From contig NZ_JBEPSD010000001.1 of the NCBI RefSeq assembly GCF_040548735.1, positions 744,001-808,000 of the forward strand: a stretch of DNA of 64,000 nucleotides. Direction: 5' to 3'. Each line of letters opens with the position of its first letter. The first letter of the stretch is position 1. The stretch is from Rhodanobacter soli (GTDB taxonomy: Bacteria; Pseudomonadota; Gammaproteobacteria; Xanthomonadales; Rhodanobacteraceae). Positions 31,703-42,137 of this stretch are shown piece by piece. Below the pieces are notes generated by a model. That model did no database searches. It was not told where the DNA came from and worked only from the letters and a program-made list of their open reading frames with translations. Position numbers and translations under genes: made by a program.

Positions 31703-32443
31703 ATGTCCGGCGCCGAGGCCGCCAAGGTTCCGCGCCATGTCGCCATCGTGATGGACGGCAACGGCCGCTGGGCCAAGGCCCGTCACCGTCCGCGCAGCTT
31801 CGGCCACAACGCCGGCCGCAAGGCCGTGCGCGAAGTGATCGAGGCCTGCCTGCGCGAGGGCGTGCAGGCACTGACCTTGTTCGCCTTCTCCAGCGAGAAC
31901 TGGCAACGCCCGCAGGAAGAAGTCGGTGCGCTGATGGGCCTGTTCGTGCGCGCGCTGGACAAGGAAGTGGACGAACTGCACGGCCATGGCGTGCGCCTGC
32001 GCTTCATCGGCGATCTGGCCGCGTTCGACGAGGCGCTGCGCGAACGCATGCAGGCCGCGATGGTCCGCACCGCGGGCAACGACAAGCTGCAGGTGAACAT
32101 CGCGGTGAGCTACGGCGGCCGCTGGGACATCGTGCAGGCCAGCCGCCAGGCCGCCGCCGCGGTGGCGCGCGGCGAGCTGCGCGTGGACGAGATCGACGAG
32201 ACCCGGCTGGGCCAGTGGATGAGCCTGGCCGAACTGCCGCCGCTGGACCTGTTCATCCGCACCGGCGGCGAGTGCCGCATCAGCAACTTCCTGTTGTGGC
32301 AGGCCGCATACGCCGAACTGTACTTTACCGATACCTTGTGGCCCGATTTCGACCAGGCCTGCCTGCGTCGGGCCATCGAAGACTATGCCCGCCGGGAGCG
32401 CCGTTACGGCCGTACCGGCGAGCAGGTCGCCACCACCTCCTGA
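31703..32443 (+). CDS. uppS: Undecaprenyl diphosphate synthase
   Basis: cis-Prenyltransferase making the C55 carrier lipid for peptidoglycan and O-antigen. The 246 residues contain [20 protein letters not shown] with the catalytic Asp, [53 protein letters not shown] and [27 protein letters not shown]. These are the five conserved regions. It lies 17 bases after frr and 8 before cdsA. Confidence 0.98.
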   Translation: MSGAEAAKVPRHVAIVMDGNGRWAKARHRPRSFGHNAGRKAVREVIEACLREGVQALTLFAFSSENWQRPQEEVGALMGLFVRALDKEVDELHGHGVRLRFIGDLAAFDEALRERMQAAMVRTAGNDKLQVNIAVSYGGRWDIVQASRQAAAAVARGELRVDEIDETRLGQWMSLAELPPLDLFIRTGGECRISNFLLWQAAYAELYFTDTLWPDFDQACLRRAIEDYARRERRYGRTGEQVATTS

Positions 32444-32451
32444 GGATTTCC

Positions 32452-33270
32452 ATGCTGCTTCAGCGCATTCTCACCGCCCTGGTGCTCGCGCCGCTGGCGA
32501 TCCTGATCATCCTGCTGCCGCCGACCGGCATCTTCGCGACCATCGTGGCGCTGGCGTTCCTGGCTGCCTGGTGGGAATGGGCCGAGCTGAGCGGCCTGAG
32601 CAGCCGCCTATGGCGCATCGCCCTGCTCGTCGTGACGGCGGCCGTGTTCGTCTTGCTGTGGCGCGCCCATGCCACGGTGCTGACCCCGCTGCTGCTGGCG
32701 GCCGGCATAGCCTGGTGGCTGCTGGCCTGCCTGTGGCTGCGCCACTTCGCGTTCGCCGCGGCGCCAACCCGCGAGAACCTCGCACTGAAGTTGCTCGCCG
32801 GCGCGTTCGTGATCTTCCCGACCTGGGTCGCCCTGGTCAGCATCCACGCGCGCGTGCCGCACGGTCACTGGTGGACCCTGCTGGCGCTGGTGATCGTGTG
32901 GGCGTCCGATATCGGCGCGTATTTCAGCGGGCGTACATTCGGCAAGCGCAAGCTGGCACCGCAGATCAGTCCCGGCAAGACCTGGGCCGGCGCGTACGGC
33001 GCGATGGTGGCCGGTGTGCTGGTCGCCGAGGCCGGCGGCTGGCTGCTCGGCGTGCGCGGTGCCGCGCTGCTGGCGCTGGCGTTGCTGGCCACGGTGACGG
33101 TGGCGGTGTCGATCGTCGGCGACCTGATCGAGAGCCTGATGAAGCGGCATGCCCAGGTGAAGGATTCGGGCACCATTTTTCCCGGCCACGGCGGCCTGAT
33201 GGACCGGCTGGACAGCGTGTTCGCCGCGCTGCCGGTGTTCGCCGCCGGCCTGCTCCTGCTGGACATCTGA
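32452..33270 (+). CDS. cdsA: Phosphatidate cytidylyltransferase
   Basis: Integral membrane enzyme that makes CDP-diacylglycerol. The 272 residues begin [20 protein letters not shown] with about eight membrane helices. The family signature is near the C-terminus: [21 protein letters not shown] and [52 protein letters not shown] also fits. The ATG follows TGAGGA. The long upstream frame is only an overlap with uppS. dxr starts two bases after the stop. Confidence 0.97.
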   Translation: MLLQRILTALVLAPLAILIILLPPTGIFATIVALAFLAAWWEWAELSGLSSRLWRIALLVVTAAVFVLLWRAHATVLTPLLLAAGIAWWLLACLWLRHFAFAAAPTRENLALKLLAGAFVIFPTWVALVSIHARVPHGHWWTLLALVIVWASDIGAYFSGRTFGKRKLAPQISPGKTWAGAYGAMVAGVLVAEAGGWLLGVRGAALLALALLATVTVAVSIVGDLIESLMKRHAQVKDSGTIFPGHGGLMDRLDSVFAALPVFAAGLLLLDI

Positions 33271-33272
33271 AG

Positions 33273-34448
33273 ATGCGCAACATCGCCGTCCTCGGCGCCA
33301 CCGGTTCGATCGGCGGCAATACGCTTGACGTCATCGCGCGCCACCCGGAGCGCTTTCGCGCCAGCGTGCTGACGGCGCATCGCCAGGTCGAGGCGCTGGT
33401 GGCCTTGTGCGCGCAGCATCGGCCGGACCTGGCGGTGATCGCCGACCCGGCGCTGGAAGCGGACCTGTCGCGCCGGCTGGCTGCCGCCGGCGTGCGCTGC
33501 GAAGTAGCCAGCGGCCACGCCGCGCTGACCGCAGCCGCCGCCGGCAACCTGTGCGACACCGTGGTCGCCGCCATCGTCGGCGCCGCCGGGCTGGAATCCA
33601 CCCTGGCCGCCGCGCGCGCCGGCAAGCGCCTGCTGCTGGCGAACAAGGAATCCATCGTGATGGCCGGCCCGCTGCTGCTGGAAGCGGTCGCTGCCGGTGG
33701 CGGCGCGCTGATCCCGGTCGACTCCGAACACAACGCGATCTTCCAGTGCCTGCCGGGCGGACGCCCCGACCTGCACCGCAGCGGCGTGCGCCGGTTGATC
33801 CTGACCGCTTCCGGCGGCCCGTTCCGCGGGCGCACGCGCGCCGAGCTGGCCGACATCACGCCGGACCAGGCCTGCAAGCACCCGAACTGGGTGATGGGGC
33901 GCAAGATCTCGGTCGATTCGGCCACGCTGATGAACAAGGGCCTGGAGGTGATCGAGGCACATCACCTGTTCGGTGCGCCGGCCGAAGCGATCGACGTGGT
34001 AGTGCACCCGCAGAGCCTGGTGCATTCGATGGTGGAATACGTCGACGGCTCGGTGCTGGCCCAGCTCGGCAACCCGGACATGCGCACCGCGATCGCGCAC
34101 GCGCTGGCGTGGCCGGAGCGGGTCGAGTCCGGCGTACCGTCGCTGGACCTGTCCGCCTGCGCTCCGCTGCAGTTCGAGCCGCCGGACCTGGTCACCTTCC
34201 GTTGCCTGGCGCTGGCGTTCCAGGCGCTGCGCGCCGGCGGCGATGCCCCGGCCGTGCTGAACGCCGCCAACGAAGTGGCGGTGGAAGCCTTTCTGGCCGG
34301 CGCGCTGCCGTTCCTGTCGATCGCCGACGTGGTCGAGGCCGTGCTTGCGGAACTGCCGGCGCAAGCCGTGGTCGATGTTGAAACCCTTTGTGAACGCGAC
34401 CGCACGGCCCGGGAGGCGGCTCGCCGCGTTCTACGCAATGCTTGCTGA
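33273..34448 (+). CDS. dxr: 1-deoxy-D-xylulose 5-phosphate reductoisomerase
   Basis: Second step of the MEP isoprenoid pathway. The 391 residues begin [20 protein letters not shown] (NADPH fold). Then come [35 protein letters not shown] with metal ligands, [41 protein letters not shown] and [20 protein letters not shown] with SLVHSMVEY. Length is normal. It lies between cdsA and rseP. Together with uppS and ispA this window encodes several isoprenoid steps. Confidence 0.98.
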   Translation: MRNIAVLGATGSIGGNTLDVIARHPERFRASVLTAHRQVEALVALCAQHRPDLAVIADPALEADLSRRLAAAGVRCEVASGHAALTAAAAGNLCDTVVAAIVGAAGLESTLAAARAGKRLLLANKESIVMAGPLLLEAVAAGGGALIPVDSEHNAIFQCLPGGRPDLHRSGVRRLILTASGGPFRGRTRAELADITPDQACKHPNWVMGRKISVDSATLMNKGLEVIEAHHLFGAPAEAIDVVVHPQSLVHSMVEYVDGSVLAQLGNPDMRTAIAHALAWPERVESGVPSLDLSACAPLQFEPPDLVTFRCLALAFQALRAGGDAPAVLNAANEVAVEAFLAGALPFLSIADVVEAVLAELPAQAVVDVETLCERDRTAREAARRVLRNAC

Positions 34449-34484
34449 TATTCTTGCTTCGATGACTTTTCGCCACGGTACTTG

Positions 34485-35831
34485 ATGACTTCCTTCTTCG
34501 GCTCGGTGTTCTGGTTGCTGGTCACGCTCGGCGTGCTGGTGACCTTCCATGAATTCGGCCACTACTGGGTCGCGCGCCGCTGTGGGGTCAAGGTGCTGCG
34601 CTTCTCGGTCGGTTTCGGCAACGCGATCTGGAAGCGCGTCGGCCGCGACGGCACCGAGTACCAGATCGCCGCGATCCCGCTGGGCGGCTACGTCAAGATG
34701 CTGGACGCGCGCGAGGGCGAGGTCGATCCTGCCCTGCGCGAACAGGAGTTCACCGGCAAATCGGTGTGGAAGCGCATCGCCATCGTCGCCGCCGGACCGG
34801 GGTTCAACCTGATCTTCACCATCGTGGCGTTCTGGCTGATGTTCATGCTGGGCCGCCCCGACGTGGCACCGGTGGTGACCGCGGCGCCGCAGAGCCTCGC
34901 CGCCAGTGCCGGCATCCAGCCGGGCGACCGCATCCTCAGCATCGACGGCCGCGCCGTCACCACCTGGACCGATTCGATGGACGTGGTGGCCAACGCCCTG
35001 CTCGGGCGGGCGCCGCTGCCGCTCACCGTGCGCGGCCAGGATGGACGCTCGCGCGAGCTGGTGCTGCCGCTGGACGAATTGCCGCCGGGCCAGGATGTGG
35101 GCCAGTACCTGGGCAAGCTCGGCCTGACGCTGGCGCCGCCACCGGCGATTGCCGCCACCGTGATGCCCGGCCAGCCGGCCGCACTGGCCGGCATGCAGGG
35201 CGGCGATCGCATCGTCAGCGTCAACGGCCAGCCGGTAAGCGACTTCATCGCGTTCGGCAAGCTGGTGCAGGCCGAAGCCGTCAAGTCGCCCAAACTGGCG
35301 ATCGGCATCGAACGCGCCGGCCGGCCGCAGCAACTCGGCGTCACCGCCAAGTGGGAATCGCTGGAAGGCCAGCCGCGGAAATGGGTGATGGGCGTCAGCG
35401 CCCCGGCGGCCGAAGCGGCCACCGTGAGCTATGGGCCGATCAAGGCGCTGGCCGCTTCGTTCAACACCACCTGGCGCAACACCACGCAGACCTTCAGCAT
35501 GCTCGGCAAGATGCTGACCGGCGAGGCCTCGACCAGGAACCTCTCCGGCGTCATCGGCATCGCCGAAGTGGCGAATGCCTCGGCCAGCATGGGCCTGCCC
35601 TGGTTCCTGCAGTTCCTGGCGCTGGTGTCGCTGAGCCTGGCGATCCTCAACCTGCTGCCGATCCCGGTCCTGGATGGCGGACACCTGCTGTATTATCTTG
35701 TGGAGTTGATCAAGGGCAGCCCGGTCAGCGAGCAGGCGATGGTCGTGGGCCAGTACATCGGCCTGGCGTTGCTGTTCACCCTGATGGGGCTGGCGTTCTA
35801 CAACGATATCCACCGCATGCTGCTGTCGTGA
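34485..35831 (+). CDS. rseP: Site-2 intramembrane zinc metalloprotease RseP
   Basis: Cleaves anti-sigma factor RseA inside the membrane to release sigma-E. From MTSFFGSVFW the protein is 448 residues; a TTG one codon upstream is also possible. The zinc motif HEFGH is at residues 22-26. Two PDZ domains follow (PQSLAASAGIQPGDRILSID near 140, and GQPAALAGMQGGDRIVSVNG near 225). The third zinc ligand is in LNLLPIPVLDGGHLLYYLVE. It is followed by bamA, the usual dxr-rseP-bamA order. Confidence 0.97.
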   Translation: MTSFFGSVFWLLVTLGVLVTFHEFGHYWVARRCGVKVLRFSVGFGNAIWKRVGRDGTEYQIAAIPLGGYVKMLDAREGEVDPALREQEFTGKSVWKRIAIVAAGPGFNLIFTIVAFWLMFMLGRPDVAPVVTAAPQSLAASAGIQPGDRILSIDGRAVTTWTDSMDVVANALLGRAPLPLTVRGQDGRSRELVLPLDELPPGQDVGQYLGKLGLTLAPPPAIAATVMPGQPAALAGMQGGDRIVSVNGQPVSDFIAFGKLVQAEAVKSPKLAIGIERAGRPQQLGVTAKWESLEGQPRKWVMGVSAPAAEAATVSYGPIKALAASFNTTWRNTTQTFSMLGKMLTGEASTRNLSGVIGIAEVANASASMGLPWFLQFLALVSLSLAILNLLPIPVLDGGHLLYYLVELIKGSPVSEQAMVVGQYIGLALLFTLMGLAFYNDIHRMLLS

Positions 35832-36029
35832 TGCCGATGCCCGGCGACTGCAGCATGCCGACGACACGCCTGCCTGCGCCAGCCGCAGCATGGCGCGGCG
35901 GCGTGTCAAGCGATGCATTCCTCCCGCGGAATGCGCACTCTCTTTCGAGGCAGGGCCTGTCCCTGCCTCATGCGTTGATCGGGGCGGCCGCGCTGGCCGC
36001 CTCATCGAAATAACCCAACGGAATCGACG

Positions 36030-38456
36030 ATGAAGCGTATCGCCGCGCTGATCCTGCTTGCCTCCCTCTCCGCCAATGCGTTCGCGTTCGACCCGTTCGT
36101 GGTGTCGGACATCCGCATCGACGGCCTCAGCCGGATTTCCGCCGGTACCGTGTACAACTACCTGCCGATCAACAAGGGCGACCAGTTGACCAACGACGGG
36201 GCCCAGCGGGCCATCCGCGCGCTGTACCGGACCAAGTTCTTCAGCGACGTCGAGTTCGACCGCGAAGGCAGCATCCTGGTGATCAAGGTGGTCGAACGGC
36301 CTTCGATCGCCAAGCTGACCCTGCGCGGCAACAAGGACATCAAGACCGACGACCTGAAGAAGGGCCTGAAGGAAATCGGCCTCACCGAAGGCGAGACCTT
36401 CGACCGCCTGGCGCTGGACAACGTGCAGCAGGAACTGATCCGGCAGTACTACAACCGCGGCAAGTACAACGTGTCGGTCGACCCGCACGTGACCCGGCTG
36501 GATCGCAACCGCGTCGCCGTCGAGATCGAGATCCGCGAGGGCAAGGCGGCCAAGATCAAGGAACTGAACATCCTCGGCAACCACGCGTTCACCGACAAGC
36601 AGATCCGCGACGGTTTCGAATCGGACACCACCAACTGGATGTCGTGGTATTCGAAGGACGACCAGTATTCACGCGAGAAGCTCTCCGGCGACCTGGAGAA
36701 GCTGCAGTCCTACTACATGGACCGCGGTTACGCCGATTTCGGCGTCGACTCCACCCAGGTGGCGATTGCGCCGGACAAGCGCGCGATGTACATCGACGCC
36801 AGCATCAAGGAAGGCGAGATCTACAAGGTCGCCGACGTCAAGCTGCTCGGCGACCTGATCCTGCCGGAAAAAACCATGCGCCAGCTGGTCTTCGTCAAGG
36901 CCGGCGAGACCTTCAACCGCGCCGCGGTCGAAGCCAGTACCAAGGCGATCAAGGCGGTGCTGGCCAATATCGGCTACGCCTATGCCAAGGTCACCCCGAT
37001 CCCGAAGCTGGACAAGGAAAAGCGCACGGTCGACCTGACCCTGTACGTCGAACCCGGCCAGCGCGTGTACGTGCGGCGGGTGGTGTTCCAGGGCAATACG
37101 CGTACCGAAGACGGCGTGCTGCGCCGCGAGATGCGCCAGCTCGAGGGTTCCTGGTACTCGCAGGCGGCGATCGACCGCTCCAAGGTCCGCCTGCAGCGGC
37201 TGGGCTATTTCAAGACGGTCGACGTCGACAAGAAGCTGGTGCCGGGCACCCAGGACAAGGTCGACGTCACGGTCAAGGTGGAAGAGCAGTCCGCCGGCAG
37301 CATGCAATTCGGTATCGGCTATTCGCAGTACTCCGGCATCATCCTGAATGCCTCGGTGTCGCAGAACAACCTGTTCGGCAGCGGCGACAGCTTCTCGATC
37401 AGCGGTGAGCGCAGCAGCTACTACACCCGCCTCGGCCTCAACTACTACAACCCCTACCTGACCGACAGCGGCATCGGCATCGGCTACAGCGCCTCGTATT
37501 CGAAGACCGACTACGGCAACACCGATTTCGCGAACTACGCCACCAGCGCGAAGAGTTTCTCCACCTACCTGGGCATCCCGATCAGCGAGACGGACGGCCT
37601 GCGCGTGGGCCTGGGCATCAGCAGCAACAAGGTCAACCTGTTCCCGGGCTACAGCCCGCTGGTGTTGATCGACTACCAGAACGAGATCGGCAACAAGACC
37701 ATCCACACCTGGACCGGCACGCTGGGCTGGAACCACGACACCCGCAACGGCTACTGGGCACCGACCCGCGGCGGCCTGCTCTCGGCCTCGACCGACGTCG
37801 CCCTGCCCGGCTCGACCGTGCAGTACTGGAAGCTCACCACCGAGGCGAACCACTACTGGCCGATCGGCAAGGGCTTCGTGCTGTACCTGGATGGCCAGGT
37901 CGGCTACGGCAAGACCTACGGCAAGAACGGCATCAGCGACGATGCCTACGATGCCCTGGCGGCGGCCAGCAAGGCCGACAACCCCAGCCAGAGTCACATC
38001 ATCACCGACATGCGTCAGGACCTGCCGTTCTGGCAGAACTACTACGCCGGCGGCGTGCGCGACGTGCGCGGCTTCCAGGACAACACGCTGGGGCCGCGGG
38101 TCTGCATCGACGGCAGCGCTCCCAACGCCGGCGGCATGTGCAACAACGGTGCCTATTACGCGCAGCCCATCGGCGGCTCGTTCAAGGTGCTCGGCACCGC
38201 GCAGGTGTTCCTGCCGCTGCCGTTCCTGAAGGACGTCAACACCGCGCGCGTGTCCTGGTTCATGGACGTCGGCAACGTCTACAAGGACTACAAGAGTTTC
38301 GATGCTTCCGAGCTGCGTGCATCCACGGGCATCTCGCTGCAGTGGCAGGCGCCGATCGGCCCGCTGATCATCAGCCTCGCCGTGCCGTTCCGCTCGAAGG
38401 ACGCGGACCGCCATTACGAGGAGCGCATCCAGTTCACCTTCGGCAGCCAGTTCTGA
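36030..38456 (+). CDS. bamA: Outer membrane protein assembly factor BamA
   Basis: Core of the BAM complex that inserts beta-barrels into the outer membrane. The 808 residues begin with a signal peptide (MKRIAALILLASLSANAFA, cleavage before FDPF), then five POTRA domains (first one FVVSDIRIDGLSRISAGTVY). The 16-strand barrel includes FGIGYSQYSGIILNASVSQN and QNNLFGSGDSFSIS, and ends in a terminal Phe (FTFGSQF). VRGFQDNTLGPR is the conserved loop-6 VRGF/Y motif. The gap before lpxD holds no skp-like ORF. Confidence 0.98.
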   Translation: MKRIAALILLASLSANAFAFDPFVVSDIRIDGLSRISAGTVYNYLPINKGDQLTNDGAQRAIRALYRTKFFSDVEFDREGSILVIKVVERPSIAKLTLRGNKDIKTDDLKKGLKEIGLTEGETFDRLALDNVQQELIRQYYNRGKYNVSVDPHVTRLDRNRVAVEIEIREGKAAKIKELNILGNHAFTDKQIRDGFESDTTNWMSWYSKDDQYSREKLSGDLEKLQSYYMDRGYADFGVDSTQVAIAPDKRAMYIDASIKEGEIYKVADVKLLGDLILPEKTMRQLVFVKAGETFNRAAVEASTKAIKAVLANIGYAYAKVTPIPKLDKEKRTVDLTLYVEPGQRVYVRRVVFQGNTRTEDGVLRREMRQLEGSWYSQAAIDRSKVRLQRLGYFKTVDVDKKLVPGTQDKVDVTVKVEEQSAGSMQFGIGYSQYSGIILNASVSQNNLFGSGDSFSISGERSSYYTRLGLNYYNPYLTDSGIGIGYSASYSKTDYGNTDFANYATSAKSFSTYLGIPISETDGLRVGLGISSNKVNLFPGYSPLVLIDYQNEIGNKTIHTWTGTLGWNHDTRNGYWAPTRGGLLSASTDVALPGSTVQYWKLTTEANHYWPIGKGFVLYLDGQVGYGKTYGKNGISDDAYDALAAASKADNPSQSHIITDMRQDLPFWQNYYAGGVRDVRGFQDNTLGPRVCIDGSAPNAGGMCNNGAYYAQPIGGSFKVLGTAQVFLPLPFLKDVNTARVSWFMDVGNVYKDYKSFDASELRASTGISLQWQAPIGPLIISLAVPFRSKDADRHYEERIQFTFGSQF

Positions 38457-38480
38457 CCTGATCCGGAGATCGGGGGACCG

Positions 38481-38511
38481 AAGAAAGCGCGGCCAGGCCG
38501 CGCTTTCTTTT
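38481..38511 (+). terminator. Intrinsic terminator after bamA
   Basis: AAGAAAGCGCGGCC and GGCCGCGCTTTCTT form a stem of about 12-13 bp with a small CAG-type loop, followed by TTTG. It lies 25 bases after bamA and separates it from the lpxD transcript. Confidence 0.8.
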
Positions 38512-38540
38512 GCCGGCCTGCTTCTGCCGGCTGGGCGCAC

Positions 38541-38568
38541 TGCACGCCGCGGCGCCACCCCCTACAAT
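38541..38568 (+). promoter_or_regulatory. Candidate promoter of lpxD-fabZ-lpxA
   Basis: TGCACG, a 16-base spacer, then TACAAT, 24 bases before the lpxD ATG. Its position just after the bamA terminator supports a separate transcription start. The -35 is weak. Confidence 0.4.
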
Positions 38569-38591
38569 GGCCGGCAGGTTCCGGAGCACGC

Positions 38592-39620
38592 ATGAGCGCA
38601 ATCAACTACACGGTGGCCGAGCTGGCCGAACGGTTCGGCCTCAGCTTCAGCGGCGATGGCGCGCGGGTCATCGACGGCGTCGGCACGCTCGCCGGCGCCG
38701 GCCCCAGCCAGCTGAGCTTCCTCTCCAACAGCAAGTACACCGCCCAGCTGGCCGCTGCTCGCGCCGGGGTGATCGTGCTGCGCGAGGAAAACCTCGCCGA
38801 CTGCCCGACGGCGGCGCTAGTCGCGCGGGATCCGTATGTCGCCTATGCGCGCATCGCCGCACTGTTCGAACGGATGCCCGCCGCACCGGCGGGGATCCAT
38901 CCCAGCGCCGTGGTCGCCACCGGGGCGCGGGTCAGCGCCAGCGCCAGCATCGGTCCGGGCTGCGTGATCGCGGACGGCGCGGTGATCGGCGACGGCGTCG
39001 TGCTCGGCCCGCACTGCATCATCGGCGAGGACTGCACGGTCGGCGCCGAGTCGCGGCTGGTGGCGCGTGTCACCCTGGTCACCCGGGTCACGCTCGGCCA
39101 GCGCGTGCTGGTGCATCCCGGCGCAGTGATCGGCTCGGACGGCTTCGGCCTTGCCTTCGACAAGGATCATTGGGTCAAGCTGCCGCAGCTCGGCGGCGTG
39201 CGCATCGGCGACGACTGCGAGATCGGCGCGAACACCACGATCGACCGCGGCGCGCTGGACGACACCGTGCTGGAAGAAGACGTGCGGCTGGACAACCAGA
39301 TCCAGATCGCCCACAACGTGCACGTCGGCGCACACACCGCGATGGCCGGCTGCGCTGCGGTGGCCGGCAGCGCGAAAATCGGCCGCTACTGCATGATCGG
39401 CGGCAACGCCGGCGTGCTCGGTCATCTCGAGCTGGCCGACCGGGTTACCATTACCGCCAAGAGCCTGGTCACGCATTCGATCCGCGAGCCCGGCGAATAT
39501 TCATCGGGCGTGCCGCTGCAGGACAACCGCCAGTGGCGGAAGAACGCGGCACGCTTCAAGCATCTGGACGAGTACGCGCGCCGGTTGTCGGCGCTGGAGA
39601 AGGACAGCAACAATGAGTGA
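38592..39620 (+). CDS. lpxD: UDP-3-O-(3-hydroxyacyl)glucosamine N-acyltransferase
   Basis: Third step of lipid A synthesis. The 342 residues have an N-terminal uridine-binding domain (SAINYTVAELAERFGLSFSG, GPSQLSFLSNSKYTAQLAA) and then hexapeptide repeats forming a left-handed beta-helix (GARVSASASIGPGCVIADGA). The catalytic-type His region is IQIAHNVHVGAHTAMAGCAA. A C-terminal helix (QWRKNAARFKHLDEYARRLS) completes it. The ATG follows CCGGAG. It overlaps fabZ by eight bases. Confidence 0.98.
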   Translation: MSAINYTVAELAERFGLSFSGDGARVIDGVGTLAGAGPSQLSFLSNSKYTAQLAAARAGVIVLREENLADCPTAALVARDPYVAYARIAALFERMPAAPAGIHPSAVVATGARVSASASIGPGCVIADGAVIGDGVVLGPHCIIGEDCTVGAESRLVARVTLVTRVTLGQRVLVHPGAVIGSDGFGLAFDKDHWVKLPQLGGVRIGDDCEIGANTTIDRGALDDTVLEEDVRLDNQIQIAHNVHVGAHTAMAGCAAVAGSAKIGRYCMIGGNAGVLGHLELADRVTITAKSLVTHSIREPGEYSSGVPLQDNRQWRKNAARFKHLDEYARRLSALEKDSNNE

Positions 39621-40086
39621 GAAAAGCGACTTCATGGCACTGCCGATCAACGTGGAGCAGATCCAGGAACTGCTGCCGCACCGCTACCCGTTCCTGCTGG
39701 TGGACCGCGTGGTCGAGATCGTGCCCGACGTCAGCGTGGTCGCGCTGAAGAACGTGACCATCAACGAGCCGTTCTTTCAGGGCCACTTCCCCGGCCACCC
39801 GGTGATGCCCGGCGTGCTGATCATCGAGGCGATGGCGCAGGCCGCCGGCCTGCTGACCCAGCTGAGCCGCCGCTTCAAGGGTGACAAGGGCAGCCCGCTG
39901 TTCTACCTGGTCAAGGTCGACAACGCGCGCTTCAGCGCACCGGTGGTTCCCGGCGACCAGTTGCGCTTCGAAGTCAGCCAGAAGCGCCTGGTGCGCGGCA
40001 TGGGCCTGTTCGTGGCACGCAGCCTGGTCGACGGCAAGGAAGTGGCCAGTTGTGAACTGATGTGCGCCGCGAGGGCCCACAAATGA
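39613..40086 (+). CDS. fabZ: 3-hydroxyacyl-ACP dehydratase FabZ
   Basis: Hot-dog-fold dehydratase of fatty acid elongation. The 157 residues contain [20 protein letters not shown], the catalytic His in [20 protein letters not shown] with the Glu in EAMAQAAG, and [20 protein letters not shown]. Translation is coupled at both ends: it starts inside lpxD and its TGA overlaps the lpxA ATG. fabZ competes with LpxA for hydroxyacyl-ACP, so cotranscription balances phospholipid and lipid A. Confidence 0.98.
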   Translation: MSEKSDFMALPINVEQIQELLPHRYPFLLVDRVVEIVPDVSVVALKNVTINEPFFQGHFPGHPVMPGVLIIEAMAQAAGLLTQLSRRFKGDKGSPLFYLVKVDNARFSAPVVPGDQLRFEVSQKRLVRGMGLFVARSLVDGKEVASCELMCAARAHK

Positions 40087-40856
40087 TCCATCCCACTGCG
40101 CTGATCGACCCTTCCGCCACCATCGGCGCCAACGTCAGCGTCGGCGCGTACAGCGTGATCGGCGCCGAGGTCGAGATCGGCGACGGCACGCAGATCGGTC
40201 CGCATGTGGTGATCGAAGGGCCCACGAAGATCGGCCGCGACAACCGCATCACCCAGTTCGCCTCGCTGGGCGGCGCGCCGCAAGACAAGAAGTGGAAAGA
40301 CGAACGCACCGAACTGGTGATCGGCGACCGCAACCTGATCCGCGAATTCGCCACCATCAACCGCGGCACCGGCCATGGCGGCGGCGTCACCCGCATCGGC
40401 GACGACAACTGGGTGCTTGCCTACGTGCACGTGGCGCACGACTGCCAGATCGGCAACAACGTGGTGTTCTCCAACTACTCGGCGCTGGCCGGGCACGTCA
40501 CCATCGGCGACTGGACGATCCTGTCCGGCTATTCGGGCGTGCACCAGTTCTGCAAGGTCGGCGCGCACGCGTTCATCGGCATGGGTTGCCTGGTCGGCCA
40601 CGACGTGCCGCCATTCGTGATGATGGCGAACGAGCAGCAGGGCCGTCCGCGCGGCATCAACAGCGAGGGCCTGAAGCGCCGCGGCTTCGACGCCACGCGC
40701 ATCGCCGCGATCAAGCGCGCCTACCGTACGCTGTACATGGCCGGCCTGCCGCTGCCCGAGGCGCGCGAAAAGCTGGTCGAGCAGGCGCGCGAAAGCGACG
40801 ACGTGCGGGCCATGCTGGAATTCATCGACCACAGCGAGCGCGCGCTGGCGCGATAA
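40083..40856 (+). CDS. lpxA: UDP-N-acetylglucosamine acyltransferase
   Basis: First step of lipid A synthesis. The 257 residues begin [20 protein letters not shown] with hexapeptide repeats ([20 protein letters not shown]). [20 protein letters not shown] is the acyl-length region. The catalytic His is in [20 protein letters not shown], and a C-terminal helical domain has [21 protein letters not shown]. The start overlaps the fabZ stop (ATGA). Its stop lies within an exact 12-bp palindrome at 40849-40875. Confidence 0.98.
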   Translation: MIHPTALIDPSATIGANVSVGAYSVIGAEVEIGDGTQIGPHVVIEGPTKIGRDNRITQFASLGGAPQDKKWKDERTELVIGDRNLIREFATINRGTGHGGGVTRIGDDNWVLAYVHVAHDCQIGNNVVFSNYSALAGHVTIGDWTILSGYSGVHQFCKVGAHAFIGMGCLVGHDVPPFVMMANEQQGRPRGINSEGLKRRGFDATRIAAIKRAYRTLYMAGLPLPEAREKLVEQARESDDVRAMLEFIDHSERALAR

Positions 40857-40875
40857 GCGCATCGCGCTTATCGCG
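40849..40875 (+). terminator. Perfect palindrome across the lpxA stop codon
   Basis: CGCGATAAGCGC, loop ATC, GCGCTTATCGCG: twelve exact pairs with the lpxA TAA inside the left arm. No T-run follows. It occupies part of the 63-base lpxA-lpxB gap, while the other lpx genes overlap, so it may lower or process the lpxB message. Confidence 0.5.
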
Positions 40876-40919
40876 AAATCAAACACGCGCTCTGGCTTTC
40901 GCTTTACGAAGGAGACGAA

Positions 40920-42137
40920 ATGCAAAACATCGACGTCTCCACGACTGCTCCCCTGATCGCCATCCTCGCCGGCGAAGACTCCGGCGACCAGCTCGGCGCC
41001 GACCTGATCGTCGCGCTGCGCCAGCGCTACCCGCAGGCGCGTTTCGTCGGCATCGGCGGCGCGCGCATGCAGCGCGAGGGCTTCGACTCCTGGTACGACA
41101 TCCGCGAACTGTCGCTGTTCGGCTTCAGCGAGGTGATCCGCCACCTGCCCCGCCTGCTGCGGCTGCGCAAGGCGCTGGTCGCGCGCCTGCTGCGGGAGCG
41201 GCCGGCCGTGGTGGTCGGCATCGACGCGCCCGACTTCAACCTCGGCGTGGAGCAGCGCCTGAAACAGGCCGGCGTGCTGACCGTGCACTACGTCAGCCCG
41301 TCGGTCTGGGCCTGGCGCGAGAAGCGCGCGGAGAAGATCGGGCGCAGCGCCAGCCGCGTGCTGTGCCTGTTCCCGATGGAACCGGCGATCTACGCCAAGC
41401 ATGGCGTCGACGCGCGTTTCGTCGGCCACCCGCTGGCCGACCGTTTCGCGCTGGTGTCCGACCGCGTCGGCGCGCGCGAAATCCTGCAGCTGCCGCAGCA
41501 GGCGCCGGTGCTCGCCGTGCTGCCCGGCAGCCGGCTGTCCGAAGTCGGCCGGCTGGGCCAAGCCTTCATCGACGCGGCGAACCGGGTGGCCGCCGCCGTG
41601 CCGGGACTGCGCGTGGTGATTCCGGCCGCCAACCCGCAGGTGCATGCCCGGCTCGGGGAACTGCTGGCCCGCGGACCGCAGGACGAAACCGCGCCGCTGC
41701 TTCTGGACGGCCACGCGCACGAGGCGATGCTGGCCGCCGACGTGGTGCTGCTGGCCTCCGGCACCGCCACCCTGGAAGCGATGCTGGCCAAGCGGCCGAT
41801 GGTGGTGGGCTACCGCGTCGCGCCGCTGAGCTACCGCATCGCCCGCGCGCTGAAGATGCTGAAGACCGACGTCTACGCGCTGCCGAACATCCTGGCGCGT
41901 GCCGCCGGCCTCGGCGACGGCCTGCTGGTGCCCGAACTGATGCAGGACGACTGCACCGCCGAAAACCTGGCCGCCGCCACGCTCGCTCTGTTCAAGGACA
42001 GCGAGCGGCGCGGCGCGATCGTCGCCGCGTTCGAGCAACTGCACCAGGTCCTGCGCGGCGGCCTGGAAGGCCATGCGGGGGATCGGGCGGCAGCGGCGAT
42101 TGCCGAGCTGATCGACGCGAGGCGCACCGATGGATGA
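40920..42137 (+). CDS. lpxB: Lipid-A-disaccharide synthase
   Basis: Glycosyltransferase (GT19) condensing UDP-diacylglucosamine with lipid X. The 405 residues contain [99 protein letters not shown] and [25 protein letters not shown] site lies seven bases before the ATG. It overlaps rnhB by eight bases. Confidence 0.98.
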   Translation: MQNIDVSTTAPLIAILAGEDSGDQLGADLIVALRQRYPQARFVGIGGARMQREGFDSWYDIRELSLFGFSEVIRHLPRLLRLRKALVARLLRERPAVVVGIDAPDFNLGVEQRLKQAGVLTVHYVSPSVWAWREKRAEKIGRSASRVLCLFPMEPAIYAKHGVDARFVGHPLADRFALVSDRVGAREILQLPQQAPVLAVLPGSRLSEVGRLGQAFIDAANRVAAAVPGLRVVIPAANPQVHARLGELLARGPQDETAPLLLDGHAHEAMLAADVVLLASGTATLEAMLAKRPMVVGYRVAPLSYRIARALKMLKTDVYALPNILARAAGLGDGLLVPELMQDDCTAENLAAATLALFKDSERRGAIVAAFEQLHQVLRGGLEGHAGDRAAAAIAELIDARRTDG

